The notes beneath the pieces are model-generated. The model did no database searches. It saw only the letters and a program-made list of their open reading frames with translations, and had not been told where the DNA came from. A stretch of 64,000 nt of DNA from Streptomyces sp. HD (GTDB lineage Bacteria > Actinomycetota > Actinomycetes > Streptomycetales > Streptomycetaceae): the NCBI RefSeq assembly GCF_028369295.1, contig NZ_JAQMYP010000056.1, positions 1-64,000 on the forward strand, in the 5' to 3' direction. The position numbers and the translations under genes are program-made. Positions 52,449-62,029 of the stretch are shown in pieces (position 1 is the stretch's first letter; each line of letters starts with the position of its first letter).

Positions 52449-53156
52449 GTGCGTGTCGTCGTCAGGACCGTCAGCGAGCTGTGCATCACCGCCGGCACCG
52501 TGATCGTGCTTTTCGTCGTCTATGTGCTGTTCTGGACCGGTGTGAAGGCCGACAGCGTCATGGACGATCAGATCGATCAGTTACAGGAGCAGTGGGCCCA
52601 GGGGGCGGTACGGCCGTCGGCGCCCGGCAGTGGTGGGAGTCCGGGTGAGAGCTCGCCGACGAGCCCCACGAAGCCCGCTCCGTACACCGCGGACAAGCCG
52701 TTCGCGATCATGTACATCCCGCGTCTTGGTTTCACGTGGAACAAGCCGGTTCTCGAAGGCACCGCCACCGGGACCCTGAAGAAGGGGCTCGGCCACTACG
52801 CGAGCACGGCGCAGCTCGGTCAGAAGGGCAACTTCTCGGTGGCGGGCCACCGGCGTACGTACGGCGATCCCTTCAAGGATTTCCCCAGGCTGCGGCCCGG
52901 CGACGCGGTGGTGCTGACGGACGGGACCACCTGGTTCACGTATCGGATCGACAAAGGCCCTTACAAAACCGTGCCCGCTGACATTGAGGTGATCGACCCT
53001 GTGCCCCGTAACTCGGGGTACACGCGTGAGGGCCGCTATCTGACCCTGACCACGTGTGATCCGGAGTGGGGCCACAGTCACCGGCTGATCGTGTGGGCCC
53101 ATCTGGACTCCACGCAGCCTGTGGAGGCCGGGAAACCGGAAGCGTTGCGCCGTTAG
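52449..53156 (+). CDS. Class E sortase (1 of 3), contains a TTA codon
   Basis: This 235-residue transpeptidase-type protein has one N-terminal transmembrane helix (about 9-32), a Pro/Ser/Gly-rich linker (about 55-78) and a sortase beta-barrel with catalytic His in V-A-G-H-R-R-T-Y, Cys in T-L-T-T-C and Arg in H-R-L-I-V-W. Sortase E anchors proteins such as chaplins to peptidoglycan in Streptomyces. Residue 45 (52581-52583) is a TTA leucine codon, so translation should depend on the bldA tRNA. A parS-like sequence lies within the gene at 52728-52743. GTG start at 52449. Confidence 0.9.
   Translation: MRVVVRTVSELCITAGTVIVLFVVYVLFWTGVKADSVMDDQIDQLQEQWAQGAVRPSAPGSGGSPGESSPTSPTKPAPYTADKPFAIMYIPRLGFTWNKPVLEGTATGTLKKGLGHYASTAQLGQKGNFSVAGHRRTYGDPFKDFPRLRPGDAVVLTDGTTWFTYRIDKGPYKTVPADIEVIDPVPRNSGYTREGRYLTLTTCDPEWGHSHRLIVWAHLDSTQPVEAGKPEALRR
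52728..52743. promoter_or_regulatory. parS-like ParB binding site inside sortase gene
   Basis: The 16-mer G-G-T-T-T-C-A-C-G-T-G-G-A-A-C-A is, read on the other strand, T-G-T-T-C-C-A-C-G-T-G-A-A-A-C-C: 15 of 16 positions of the site at 48317, and its 14-base core (52729-52742) is an exact inverted copy. It encodes part of the sortase (G-F-T-W-N), so it is constrained by coding as well. Confidence 0.7.
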
Positions 53157-53209
53157 TCTGTTGGCTGTACGGCGTGAGTCTGGTGCCGTGGTGCGACGGA
53201 AGGGACGGC

Positions 53210-53371
53210 ATGTACGGCTGGATCTGGCGGCATCTGCCGGGGAACGCGTGGGTGAAGGCGTTGATCTCACTCATGCTGGTCGTGGCCGTCGTCTACCTCC
53301 TCTTCAATTACATCTTCCCGTGGGCCGAACCGCTGCTGCCCTTCAACGATGTGACGGTGGACAACCAGTGA
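53210..53371 (+). CDS. Small single-pass membrane protein, conserved hypothetical
   Basis: This 53-residue protein starts M-Y-G-W-I-W-R-H-L-P-G-N and has one transmembrane helix (about 15-37, A-L-I-S-L-M-L-V-V-A-V-V-Y-L-L-F), then a short acidic tail. G-G-A-A-G-G-G-A precedes the ATG. Its stop overlaps the following amidotransferase start as GTGA. Streptomyces genomes keep a similar small gene at this place; its function is not known. Confidence 0.82.
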   Translation: MYGWIWRHLPGNAWVKALISLMLVVAVVYLLFNYIFPWAEPLLPFNDVTVDNQ

Positions 53372-54006
53372 GCGCGCGCATTCTGGTCGTGGACAACTAC
53401 GACAGCTTCGTCTTCAACCTGGTCCAGTACCTGTACCAGCTGGGCGCCGAGTGCGAGGTGCTGCGCAACGACGAGGTGTCGACGGCGCATGCCCAGGACG
53501 GCTTCGACGGCGTGCTGCTGTCCCCGGGCCCGGGGACGCCGGAGGAGGCCGGGGTCTGCGTCGAGATGGTGCGCCACTGCGCCGCCACCGGGGTGCCGGT
53601 GTTCGGTGTGTGCCTCGGCATGCAGTCGATGCAGGTGGCGTACGGCGGTGTCGTGGACCGTGCGCCGGAGCTGCTGCACGGCAAGACCTCGCTGGTCGAG
53701 CACGAGGGCAAGGGCGTCTTCGCGGGCCTGCCCTCGCCCTTCACGGCGACGCGCTACCACTCGCTGGCGGCCGAGCCGGAGACGGTGCCGGGCGAGCTGG
53801 AGGTCACGGCACGGACACACGACGGCATCATCATGGGTCTGCGGCATCGTGAACTGCCGGTCGAGGGTGTGCAGTTCCATCCGGAGTCGGTGCTCACCGA
53901 GCACGGTCATCTGATGCTGGCCAACTGGCTGGTGGAGTGCGGCGACCACGGTGCGGTGGCGAGGTCGGCGGGGCTCGCCCCGGTGGTGGGCAGGGCCACG
54001 GCGTGA
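53368..54006 (+). CDS. Glutamine amidotransferase of aminodeoxychorismate/anthranilate synthase (PabA/TrpG)
   Basis: This 212-residue class I glutamine amidotransferase supplies ammonia to a chorismate-using synthase for folate or tryptophan. It has N-Y-D-S-F-V-F-N-L near the start, S-P-G-P-G-T-P, nucleophile Cys in G-V-C-L-G-M-Q, and the catalytic His-Glu in Q-F-H-P-E-S. GTG start overlaps the previous stop; the stop overlaps the next sortase start. No partner component I gene lies nearby, so a role in folate (PabA) or a shared role is likely. Confidence 0.92.
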   Translation: MSARILVVDNYDSFVFNLVQYLYQLGAECEVLRNDEVSTAHAQDGFDGVLLSPGPGTPEEAGVCVEMVRHCAATGVPVFGVCLGMQSMQVAYGGVVDRAPELLHGKTSLVEHEGKGVFAGLPSPFTATRYHSLAAEPETVPGELEVTARTHDGIIMGLRHRELPVEGVQFHPESVLTEHGHLMLANWLVECGDHGAVARSAGLAPVVGRATA

Positions 54007-55322
54007 CCGCGCTGCGCCCCGAGCGCGAGTCCGGCGCCGCGTACGGGGAGTCCTTCACGGACTCCTACGGCGACGCCGGCGACCAGGGCACCTCGTACGG
54101 GCAGCAGCCGTACGAGGGGTCCGGTGCGCTCGGGGAGTGGCCCGGGGGCGAGGGGTACGTCGCTCAGGGGCAGACGGCCGAGTCGTACGGCGCTGAGACG
54201 TATGCCGCCGACGGATACGGTGCCGAGGGGTACGACGCTGAGGGGTACGGGGCGGAGGGCTACGGCAGCGAGGGCTATGGCGCTGACGGCCACATTCCCG
54301 AGGGGGCTGCGGCGTCTCGCGAGCCGTATGCCGAACCTCACGAGCCGTATGCCGAGCCTCAAGAGCCGTACGTGGAGCCGTACATACCTCCCGTGGACGA
54401 TGAGACCGTGGCCCTGCGGATACCGGATCCGCCCGTGGGCGACTCCATATCGGCTTCTGCCGCCTCCTCCGCCACGTCGGCCACCGGAGCCCCAACAGGC
54501 GGACGTGCGGCCCGCAGAAAGGCCGCCAAGCGGCGTCACGGGCGTCATGGAGGCTCCCGCCAGGCGCCGGAGGCCGCCGAGAGCGACTCGGAGACGTCCG
54601 GGGCGCCTCTTTCGCGGGTCGAGGCCCGCAGACAGGCGCGGGCGCGCAAGCCGAGTCCGGGGGTGCTGGCCAGCCGGGCGATCGGTGAGGTGTTCATCAC
54701 CACCGGCGTGCTGATGCTGCTGTTCGTCAGCTACCAGTTGTGGTGGACGAACGTCCGGGCGCATGCGCAGGCGGACAAGGAGGCGAGCAGCCTCCAGGAC
54801 GACTGGGCGAGCGGCAAGCGGAACCCGGGGACCTTCGAGCCGGGGCAGGGATTCGCCATCCTGCACATTCCGAAGCTGGACGTCGTCGTTCCGATCGCGG
54901 AGGGCGTCAGCAACAAGAAGGTGCTCGACCGGGGCATGGTCGGTCACTACGGCGAGGGCAAGCTGAAGACGGCGATGCCGGACGCCAAGACCGGCAACTT
55001 CGGACTGGCCGGTCATCGCAATACGCATGGCGAACCGTTCCGGTACATCAACCGGCTGGCCCAAGGCGACGACATCGTCGTAGAGACGCAGGACAAGTAC
55101 TTCGTCTACAAGATGGCGTCGATCCTGCCGGTGACGTCACCAGGCAATGTGCGGGTTCTGGACCCGATTCCGCGGGACGCGGGATTCACCAAAGCAGGTC
55201 GTTACATCACACTAACCACCTGTACGCCGGAGTTCACCAGCAAGTACCGGTTGATCGTCTGGGGCAAGATGGTCGAGGAACGGCCGCGCAGCAAGGGCAA
55301 GCCGGATGCGCTCGTCAGTTAA
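54003..55322 (+). CDS. Class E sortase (2 of 3) with long repetitive cytoplasmic N-terminus
   Basis: This 439-residue sortase has about 235 residues of Gly/Tyr/Glu/Pro-rich disordered sequence before the transmembrane helix (about 225-248: V-F-I-T-T-G-V-L-M-L-L-F-V-S-Y). It has five tandem pentapeptides of Y-G-A-E-G type, then E-P-Y-A-E-P repeats, then a basic R/K-rich patch. The catalytic domain has His in L-A-G-H-R-N-T-H, Cys in T-L-T-T-C-T and Arg in Y-R-L-I-V-W. GTG start at 54003 overlaps pabA. The catalytic part is like the next gene, so the two are probably tandem duplicates. Confidence 0.9.
   Translation: MTALRPERESGAAYGESFTDSYGDAGDQGTSYGQQPYEGSGALGEWPGGEGYVAQGQTAESYGAETYAADGYGAEGYDAEGYGAEGYGSEGYGADGHIPEGAAASREPYAEPHEPYAEPQEPYVEPYIPPVDDETVALRIPDPPVGDSISASAASSATSATGAPTGGRAARRKAAKRRHGRHGGSRQAPEAAESDSETSGAPLSRVEARRQARARKPSPGVLASRAIGEVFITTGVLMLLFVSYQLWWTNVRAHAQADKEASSLQDDWASGKRNPGTFEPGQGFAILHIPKLDVVVPIAEGVSNKKVLDRGMVGHYGEGKLKTAMPDAKTGNFGLAGHRNTHGEPFRYINRLAQGDDIVVETQDKYFVYKMASILPVTSPGNVRVLDPIPRDAGFTKAGRYITLTTCTPEFTSKYRLIVWGKMVEERPRSKGKPDALVS
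54216..54290 (+). repeat. Five tandem 15-base coding repeats (Y-G-A-E-G pentapeptides)
   Basis: Five consecutive pentapeptides of pattern Tyr-(Gly/Asp)-(Ala/Ser)-(Glu/Asp)-Gly start at residue 72 of the sortase. The repeat is in frame and should vary in copy number between strains. Confidence 0.85.
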
Positions 55323-55328
55323 GGGCGG

Positions 55329-56105
55329 ATGAACGTGGCAGCGACCACCGACGACACCGAGCACGCGCGGCGTACCGACGCGTCCGAGTCCCCGGGGCGG
55401 CGTCCTGAACGCCGCCGCATGGGCCGGATCGCGATGTCGATAAGCGTCTTCGGCGAACTCCTCATCACCGCGGGTCTGGTGCTGGGCCTGTTCGTCGTCT
55501 ACTCCCTGTGGTGGACGAACGTCCTCGCCGACCGGGAGGCGGACAAGCAGGCGGACAAGGTCCGTGACATCTGGGCCCACCAGGAGGGGAGCTCCGGTCG
55601 TCCTGCCGAGTTCGACTCCAAGAACGGCATCGGCTTCCTTCACGTGCCCGCGATGAGCAAGGGCGAGATCCTGGTCGAGAAGGGCACGACGACGAAGATC
55701 CTCAACGACGGCGTCGCCGGCTACTACACCGACCCGGTCAAGGCGGCCCTGCCGACCTCCGGCAAGAAGGGCAACTTCTCCCTCGCCGCGCACCGTGACG
55801 GTCATGGCGCGAAGTTCCACAACATCCACAAGCTCGCGAAGGGCGATCCGATCGTCTTCGAGACGAAGGACAAGTGGTACGTCTACAAGGTCTACGCCGT
55901 CCTTCCCGAGACCTCGAAGTACAACGTCAAGGTCCTGTCCAAGATCCCCGAGGAGTCCGGCAAGACGAAGGCGGGCCACTACATCACGCTGACGACGTGC
56001 ACGCCGGTGTACACGTCCCGGTATCGGTATGTGGTGTGGGGGGAGCTGGAGCGGGTGGAGAAGGTGGACGCGGAGCGGACGTTGCCGGAGGAACTGCTCG
56101 GCTGA
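55329..56105 (+). CDS. Class E sortase (3 of 3)
   Basis: This 258-residue sortase has a short basic N-terminus (G-R-R-P-E-R-R-R), a transmembrane helix (about 36-62) and a catalytic barrel with His in L-A-A-H-R-D-G-H, Cys in T-L-T-T-C-T-P-V-Y and Arg in S-R-Y-R-Y-V-V-W. It starts 6 bases after the previous sortase and ends in a strong terminator. Its 3' end (from about 55945) has a decayed second copy at 57370-57568. Confidence 0.92.
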   Translation: MNVAATTDDTEHARRTDASESPGRRPERRRMGRIAMSISVFGELLITAGLVLGLFVVYSLWWTNVLADREADKQADKVRDIWAHQEGSSGRPAEFDSKNGIGFLHVPAMSKGEILVEKGTTTKILNDGVAGYYTDPVKAALPTSGKKGNFSLAAHRDGHGAKFHNIHKLAKGDPIVFETKDKWYVYKVYAVLPETSKYNVKVLSKIPEESGKTKAGHYITLTTCTPVYTSRYRYVVWGELERVEKVDAERTLPEELLG

Positions 56106-56129
56106 CTGAGGTCCTGGGAGGACCTCAGT
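56105..56129 (+). terminator. Hairpin terminator after sortase operon
   Basis: A perfect 10-base-pair stem (56105-56114 with 56120-56129) and 5-base loop start at the last base of the sortase stop codon. Confidence 0.8.
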
Positions 56130-56143
56130 CCCTTAGCATGACG

Positions 56144-56184
56144 GAGGCCCGAAGCCGCAACTTTCCTTTGCGGCTTCGGGCCTC
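56144..56184. terminator. Strong bidirectional terminator between sortase and endonuclease genes
   Basis: A perfect 17-base-pair stem (56144-56160 with 56168-56184) and 7-base loop separate two convergent genes. A decayed copy of the same element seems present at about 57690-57740. Confidence 0.88.
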
Positions 56185-56199
56185 TTGCTCCTTACGCTG

Positions 56200-57234
56200 T
56201 TAATGGTCCAGAACCTTCAGCGGCTCCCCGGCGCTCCACTTTTCCAGCAGTGCGCGGTCCACGACGGTGATGCCGCTGTCGGTGGCGATGCTCAATGCGT
56301 CGGGGGTGAAGGGGCACGTCGCCACGAAGAGAGCCACGTCCGCGCTGTACAGAACCTTGGCTGAGCCGACGAACTTCTGGACATCGGAGCTGGTGATGGA
56401 GATATAGGGTGCGAACCTCTTGCACTGGGCGACGAGGCGCCGTCCGTCGGCCGTGAGCGCGATGACGTCGATGCCCCGATCGCCAGGCCCTCCCTGCACG
56501 ACGACATCCGTGCAGCCGTCACGGTTCAGCAGTGTGGCGATGTGCTCCTCGAACTTGCGGCTGTTCATGGCGTCCATCGCGGCCATGACACCGGCGAGGG
56601 GGCGTTCCTCCAGCGGTGCCTCAAGCCTTTGCAGCCGGGCGTGATGGTGCCGAAGCCGTCGCTCGATGCGCTGGACTCCTGCGCGGAGCGCGATCAGCTC
56701 CCTGCGGTGCTCGCCGGACGTTTCGATCAGGGCGTTGAACATGGGGACGACGGTCTTGCCGAGGATGTGGGTGATGCGCTGGTCGATGCGGTCATCGAGG
56801 GAGATGACCTCAGTGGGGGCGGGGTTTTCCACAGGCTGTGTGCGGGCCAGGTACTCCATGTCGAGGAGGTACACACGCACCTGGCGTGCGACTTCGCTGT
56901 CCTGGAGCAACATGGCGACGTTGAGGACGGCGCGGCGGGGGAACAGGGCCAGCGCGCGGGAGCGTGACTGGATCCCACTGAGTTCCTTGAAGGAAGTCAG
57001 TTCTGTACCTGCCAATACACGGTAGCCATTGGCTTCCAGCTCTTCCCGGTGATCATGTACTAGAGAGGTGATGGCGGTGAGGCCCACCTCGAAGTACGCC
57101 GCCACCATCGCCGTCGTCACATGCGTGCCGTCCGGCAGCAGCGACAGCGCCTTGACTCTGTCAAGTACGTCGGTTCGTTCCAGAACGCTGTCGCGCAGGC
57201 TCTTGGACTCCAGCAGCGCCGATTCGTTGATCAC
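56200..57234 (-). CDS. Mrr-like restriction endonuclease domain protein
   Basis: This 344-residue protein has two parts. The N-terminal part (about 1-190) has T-T-A-M-V-A-A-Y-F-E-V-G and Y-R-V-L-A-G, like phage-type regulatory/antirepressor domains often fused to nucleases in actinobacteria. A helical middle region follows. The C-terminal Mrr-type PD-(D/E)xK nuclease (about 235-344) has F-E-E-H-I-A-T-L-L, catalytic G-D-R-G-I-D-V and Q-C-K-R. GTG at 57234 (A-A-G-G-G upstream) is preferred over the ATG at 57306. It could act against methylated or foreign DNA. Its 3' end was duplicated: see the pseudogene at 57753. Confidence 0.8.
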   Translation of the reverse strand: MINESALLESKSLRDSVLERTDVLDRVKALSLLPDGTHVTTAMVAAYFEVGLTAITSLVHDHREELEANGYRVLAGTELTSFKELSGIQSRSRALALFPRRAVLNVAMLLQDSEVARQVRVYLLDMEYLARTQPVENPAPTEVISLDDRIDQRITHILGKTVVPMFNALIETSGEHRRELIALRAGVQRIERRLRHHHARLQRLEAPLEERPLAGVMAAMDAMNSRKFEEHIATLLNRDGCTDVVVQGGPGDRGIDVIALTADGRRLVAQCKRFAPYISITSSDVQKFVGSAKVLYSADVALFVATCPFTPDALSIATDSGITVVDRALLEKWSAGEPLKVLDH

Positions 57235-57369
57235 GTTCTGCCCTTCTGTTTGTGGTGAGGCCGCTTGGCCGGGGCAGAGTTCCGATTCCCCACCCCACCC
57301 GATCAACGAGTCTTGAGATATGAAGACACGATCGATGGACGCACTGATGCACGACGGAGTTGAGAGGTG

Positions 57370-57568
57370 TCGATGATCTCGAGGAGTCGGGCAGGAGGAA
57401 GGGGGCCACTACATAACGCTGACGATGTGGATGCCGCTGTACACGAGCTGGCAGGTCGTGGTCACCGGGTCCATGAAGGCCTGGTACCGGTACGTGGTGT
57501 GGGGTGAGTTGGAGCGGGTGGAGAAGGCGGATGGGGAGCGGACGTCGCCGAAGGAACTGCGCGGCTGA
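57370..57568 (+). pseudogene. Decayed copy of sortase 3' end (catalytic Cys lost)
   Basis: Reading on the plus strand gives G-H-Y-I-T-L-T-M-W-M-P-L-Y-T-S and ends Y-R-Y-V-V-W-G-E-L-E-R-V-E-K-A-D-G-E-R. This matches the C-terminus of the sortase at 55329-56105, except that the catalytic T-T-C is now T-M-W and about 39 bases are inserted after Y-T-S. No start or transmembrane part is present. With the endonuclease fragment downstream it repeats the order of the intact pair, so it arose from a duplication of the whole junction. Confidence 0.85.
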
Positions 57569-57752
57569 CAGACCCTCGCTCGGGAGGTCAGTCAACCTGG
57601 CTGTGGAAAAGTTGGTGAAGAGGAACTCAGTCTCAGGTTCTGGGCTCATACAAAGCGTCTGCGCAACCAGAGTTCTCCCTTGGGGAATGTGAGCCGGGGC
57701 TGAAGCTGCGACCACCATTTGCGGCTCCGGGCCCTTTCATAAGATGGCGCGC

Positions 57753-58125
57753 TCACTCCAGGATCTTCAGTGGTTCCCCGGCGCTCCACTTGTCCAGTGT
57801 CCCGCGGTGTACGGCGGTGATGACGGTCTGGGCGGCGATGCTCAGGGCCTCAGATGTGAAGGGCACGTCGCCGCATAATGTCCGCGTTGTGAACAACTTT
57901 CGCCAACCTGGCCAACCTCTGGACGTCCGGGTTGGTAATGGAGCGGTGGGGCGCAAACCTCTTGCACCAGGCGACGAGGCGCAGTCCGTCGCCGTGAGCG
58001 GGATGATGCCGACGCCTTGGCCGCTGCGACCGCCTTGTATGACAACGTTCGTGTAGCCGTTCCGGCTCAGGAGTTTGGCGATGTGGTGCTCGAACGTGTG
58101 GTCGTCCATAGCGGTCCGGTCGGTG
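57753..58125 (-). pseudogene. Decayed copy of Mrr-like endonuclease C-terminus
   Basis: The minus strand encodes F-E-H-H-I-A-K-L-L-S-R-N-G-Y and ends D-K-W-S-A-G-E-P-L-K-I-L-E, closely following the end of the intact endonuclease. The middle part is read in another frame (L-V-A-W-C-K-R-F-A-P), so at least two compensating frameshifts exist. The catalytic G-I-D is replaced (G-V-G), so no activity is expected. Confidence 0.85.
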
Positions 58126-58129
58126 CAGT

Positions 58130-58680
58130 CGTGCACACGGCGGTTTCCGGGTCTGGGGACCTCGTGGATCACCCGGCGGACGGCGGAGATGATCTAGGCG
58201 ATGGTGCCCTGGGTGGTCACCGCGTTCGAGGACGGCGGAGTCGCCCAAAGCACGCTGCCTACCTAGGAGGACCCCGGTGGCGGCTACGACCTCCTTGACC
58301 TTGGTGAAGATCCGCATCGGATTCGCCGAGTGGCGCAGACGGCGCCGGAAGTACCTCGGCAGCGACGGATCGAACGCGGTGTCGTGCAACCCGAGTCCGC
58401 AGGCTGCCTTCCAGCGCAGGTCGTAACGCGGTTCCTAGTCCTTCTCGAAGTCGGACAGTCCCTGCAGGCCCCGCAGCACCACGGTGGCGGTCAGGACCTG
58501 TGGCGACGGGCTTGGATGTCCGTTGGACGAGGGGTACATGCCGGCGAACATCGACGGCGGGGAGAGTGCTTCCCGGTGCTCGGCTAGAAAACGCGAACAC
58601 GATCCCGGCCGCGATCAACTCCTGCCAGATCTCACATGGATTCGGGCCGACTGACCCCGGCGCAGCCACACCGGAGCCAG
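58130..58680 (-). pseudogene. IS1182-like transposase remnant (frameshifts and internal stop)
   Basis: Minus-strand fragments in shifting frames read G-M-Y-P-S-S-N-G, G-L-Q-G-L-S-D-F-E, R-W-K-A-A-C-G-L-G-L-H-D-T-A-F-D-P-S-L and Y-F-R-R-R-L-R, which is the N-terminal half (DUF772) of IS1182-family transposases. There is an in-frame TAG near 58436, and frameshifts near 58590 and 58240. The catalytic C-terminal half is missing: the remnant passes straight into the endonuclease fragment. No terminal inverted repeats were recognised. Confidence 0.8.
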
Positions 58681-58702
58681 AACTTGAAGTCTTCCTAATC
58701 TT

Positions 58703-59047
58703 CTAGACCTTCTTGTAGCTGTAAGCGAGAAAACCTGCATATTCTGTCATGTTCGATATCGAACCCTTCCCCTTTACCTTGGTGAGTCCGGTGCACCTCT
58801 TTCCGCTGTAGAAGCGAACTTTCGTATCGGCGGTGATCACTACAGATGCGACCTCGTTGCCGTGATAGCAAACCCCGTCAACTAGCCCGGCCGTCTTCTT
58901 GTGGCCCTTGTAGTCGATTTGCTCCCACTCGCATATCTTACTTTCGCATGAGGGTGCCGCCGAGGCGTAGGTCGAGTTCGCGACGCCTATGCCAACAAGT
59001 GCGGCCACTGTGGACGCGAGAACGGCTGTACGCTTTCCCGAATGCAT
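58703..59047 (-). CDS. Small secreted protein, possible peptidase inhibitor family I36-like
   Basis: This 114-residue protein starts with a signal peptide (basic M-H-S-G-K-R-T, a hydrophobic stretch 8-24, A-S-A-A cleavage near 30). The mature part of about 85 residues has four Cys (C-E-S-K-I-C-E-W, V-C-Y-H-G-N, K-R-C-T-G) and a beta-rich pattern like crystallin-fold peptidase inhibitors of family I36. Base composition is clearly lower in GC than the surroundings, a sign of recent transfer. It lies between two transposon remnants. The family assignment is tentative. Confidence 0.6.
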   Translation of the reverse strand: MHSGKRTAVLASTVAALVGIGVANSTYASAAPSCESKICEWEQIDYKGHKKTAGLVDGVCYHGNEVASVVITADTKVRFYSGKRCTGLTKVKGKGSISNMTEYAGFLAYSYKKV

Positions 59048-59290
59048 CGTTTTCCCCGTGTTTGAGGTGGAATTTCGGTCGATCTATTTTCGAACATGTG
59101 AATGTATTTTGGCAAAGTTAGTTCATCTTGACATGTCGGACACTAGGCATTAATTGATGTGTGAGGCTGGTCACGTTCAGGGTGAACGATGCATGCACAA
59201 ATGAAGAGCCTCGGCAGCCGATCTGGGTGCCGAGACTCCAGGGAAGGCGCGGGAGGCGATCAGTTGCGCTGGCTTTGGTCAGCGCTGTCG
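59048..59290. other. Non-coding, less GC-rich stretch in the accessory islet
   Basis: These 243 bases are relatively AT-rich between the small secreted protein gene and the PASTA fragment. They should include the promoter of the secreted protein gene (minus strand). Nothing else is recognised. Confidence 0.45.
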
Positions 59291-59512
59291 TTAGCCGAAG
59301 ATGCCTCCGTTGTCGCCGCCATTGTTGCCGAAGCTGACGGTGGTAAAGGTGACCTGGTTGCTCGCAGGGTCGTCGACCTGCTTCTCGCCCCTCGGGTCCT
59401 GGTCGGCGACGATGGCGGTGTTGCTCTGGTCGCTGCCGTTGGCGAACTGGATGTTGGTGAAGTTGGCCGCCTGCAGGGTCTGTTTGGCCTGGCCTACCGT
59501 CTGGCCGACGAC
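59291..59512 (-). pseudogene. PASTA-domain fragment of a PknB-type kinase, fused to IS3 remnant
   Basis: The minus strand encodes V-V-G-Q-T-V-G-Q-A-K-Q-T-L-Q-A-A, then D-Q-D-P, and ends G-N-N-G-G-D-N-G-G-I-F-G before a stop: one complete PASTA repeat plus the Gly/Asn tail typical of the end of Streptomyces PknB. It is in frame with transposase sequence upstream (D-T-F-S-R-R), joined at a V-V-G shared by both families, so an 83-codon chimeric frame (GTG at 59542) exists. Expression is unlikely but not excluded. Confidence 0.78.
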
Positions 59513-59835
59513 CCGGCGGGAGAAGGTGTCCAGGGCGGCCACGAATTATGCCTTGCCCTCGAAGGTGGGGTGTTCGGTGATGTCGGTAACCCACAGCTGA
59601 TCCCGGGCATGCCGGTGACGTCGGGGTTCACCAGGTCCGCGGCCGAGGGCGTTTCGTGTTTGGCCCGGGGGCTGCGGCTGCCGGGGAGCCCGTGCAGTCC
59701 AGCCCGCCGCATCAGCAGCTCCACCACGCCGTGGTGGACGTGCACGCGGCGAAATGAATTGCCACAGCCACGCCAGACACGGGAGAGCCGGAAACGAATG
59801 AGCACCGGCGCCCTGTTCCAGGCGCCGGTGCTCAT
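59513..59835 (-). pseudogene. IS3-family transposase (OrfB) remnant
   Basis: Fragments read M-R-R-A-G-L-H-G-L-P-G-S-R, T-P-S-A-A-D-L-V, then in another frame D-Q-L-W-V-T-D-I-T-E-H-P-T-F-E-G and L-D-T-F-S-R-R-V-V-G. These are the central part of IS3-family integrases, including the first catalytic Asp (T-D-I-T). A frameshift near 59610 and a stop after E-G-K-A inactivate it. It ends 15 bases before the pknB stop codon, so it lies immediately downstream of the kinase gene. Confidence 0.83.
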
Positions 59836-59850
59836 TCAGCTGCGTCGGTG

Positions 59851-61860
<2,010 letters not shown>

Positions 61861-62029
61861 AGCTACCTACCAGCCCTCTCCGTCGGTCCCGCCGTCACCC
61901 TTGTGGGTGCGTCGGTGTGCCGTCCGGGCATACCGTACCCGGCTCATCTTGTGTGACCTGGCCAAGCCCGTAACCCGATACAGGACCGGTATCGCAACGT
62001 GCACCGATGTGAAGGGGACGTGAGCGGGG

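Noticed and set aside
56828..56850. A T-T-T-T-C-C-A-C-A sequence in the endonuclease gene as a further DnaA box
   Set aside because: Single, one mismatch, inside a coding region and away from the cluster at 51 kb.
57501..57568. A functional fourth sortase in the accessory islet
   Set aside because: Only the last 65 or so residues are present, without start, membrane anchor, His or Cys of the active site.
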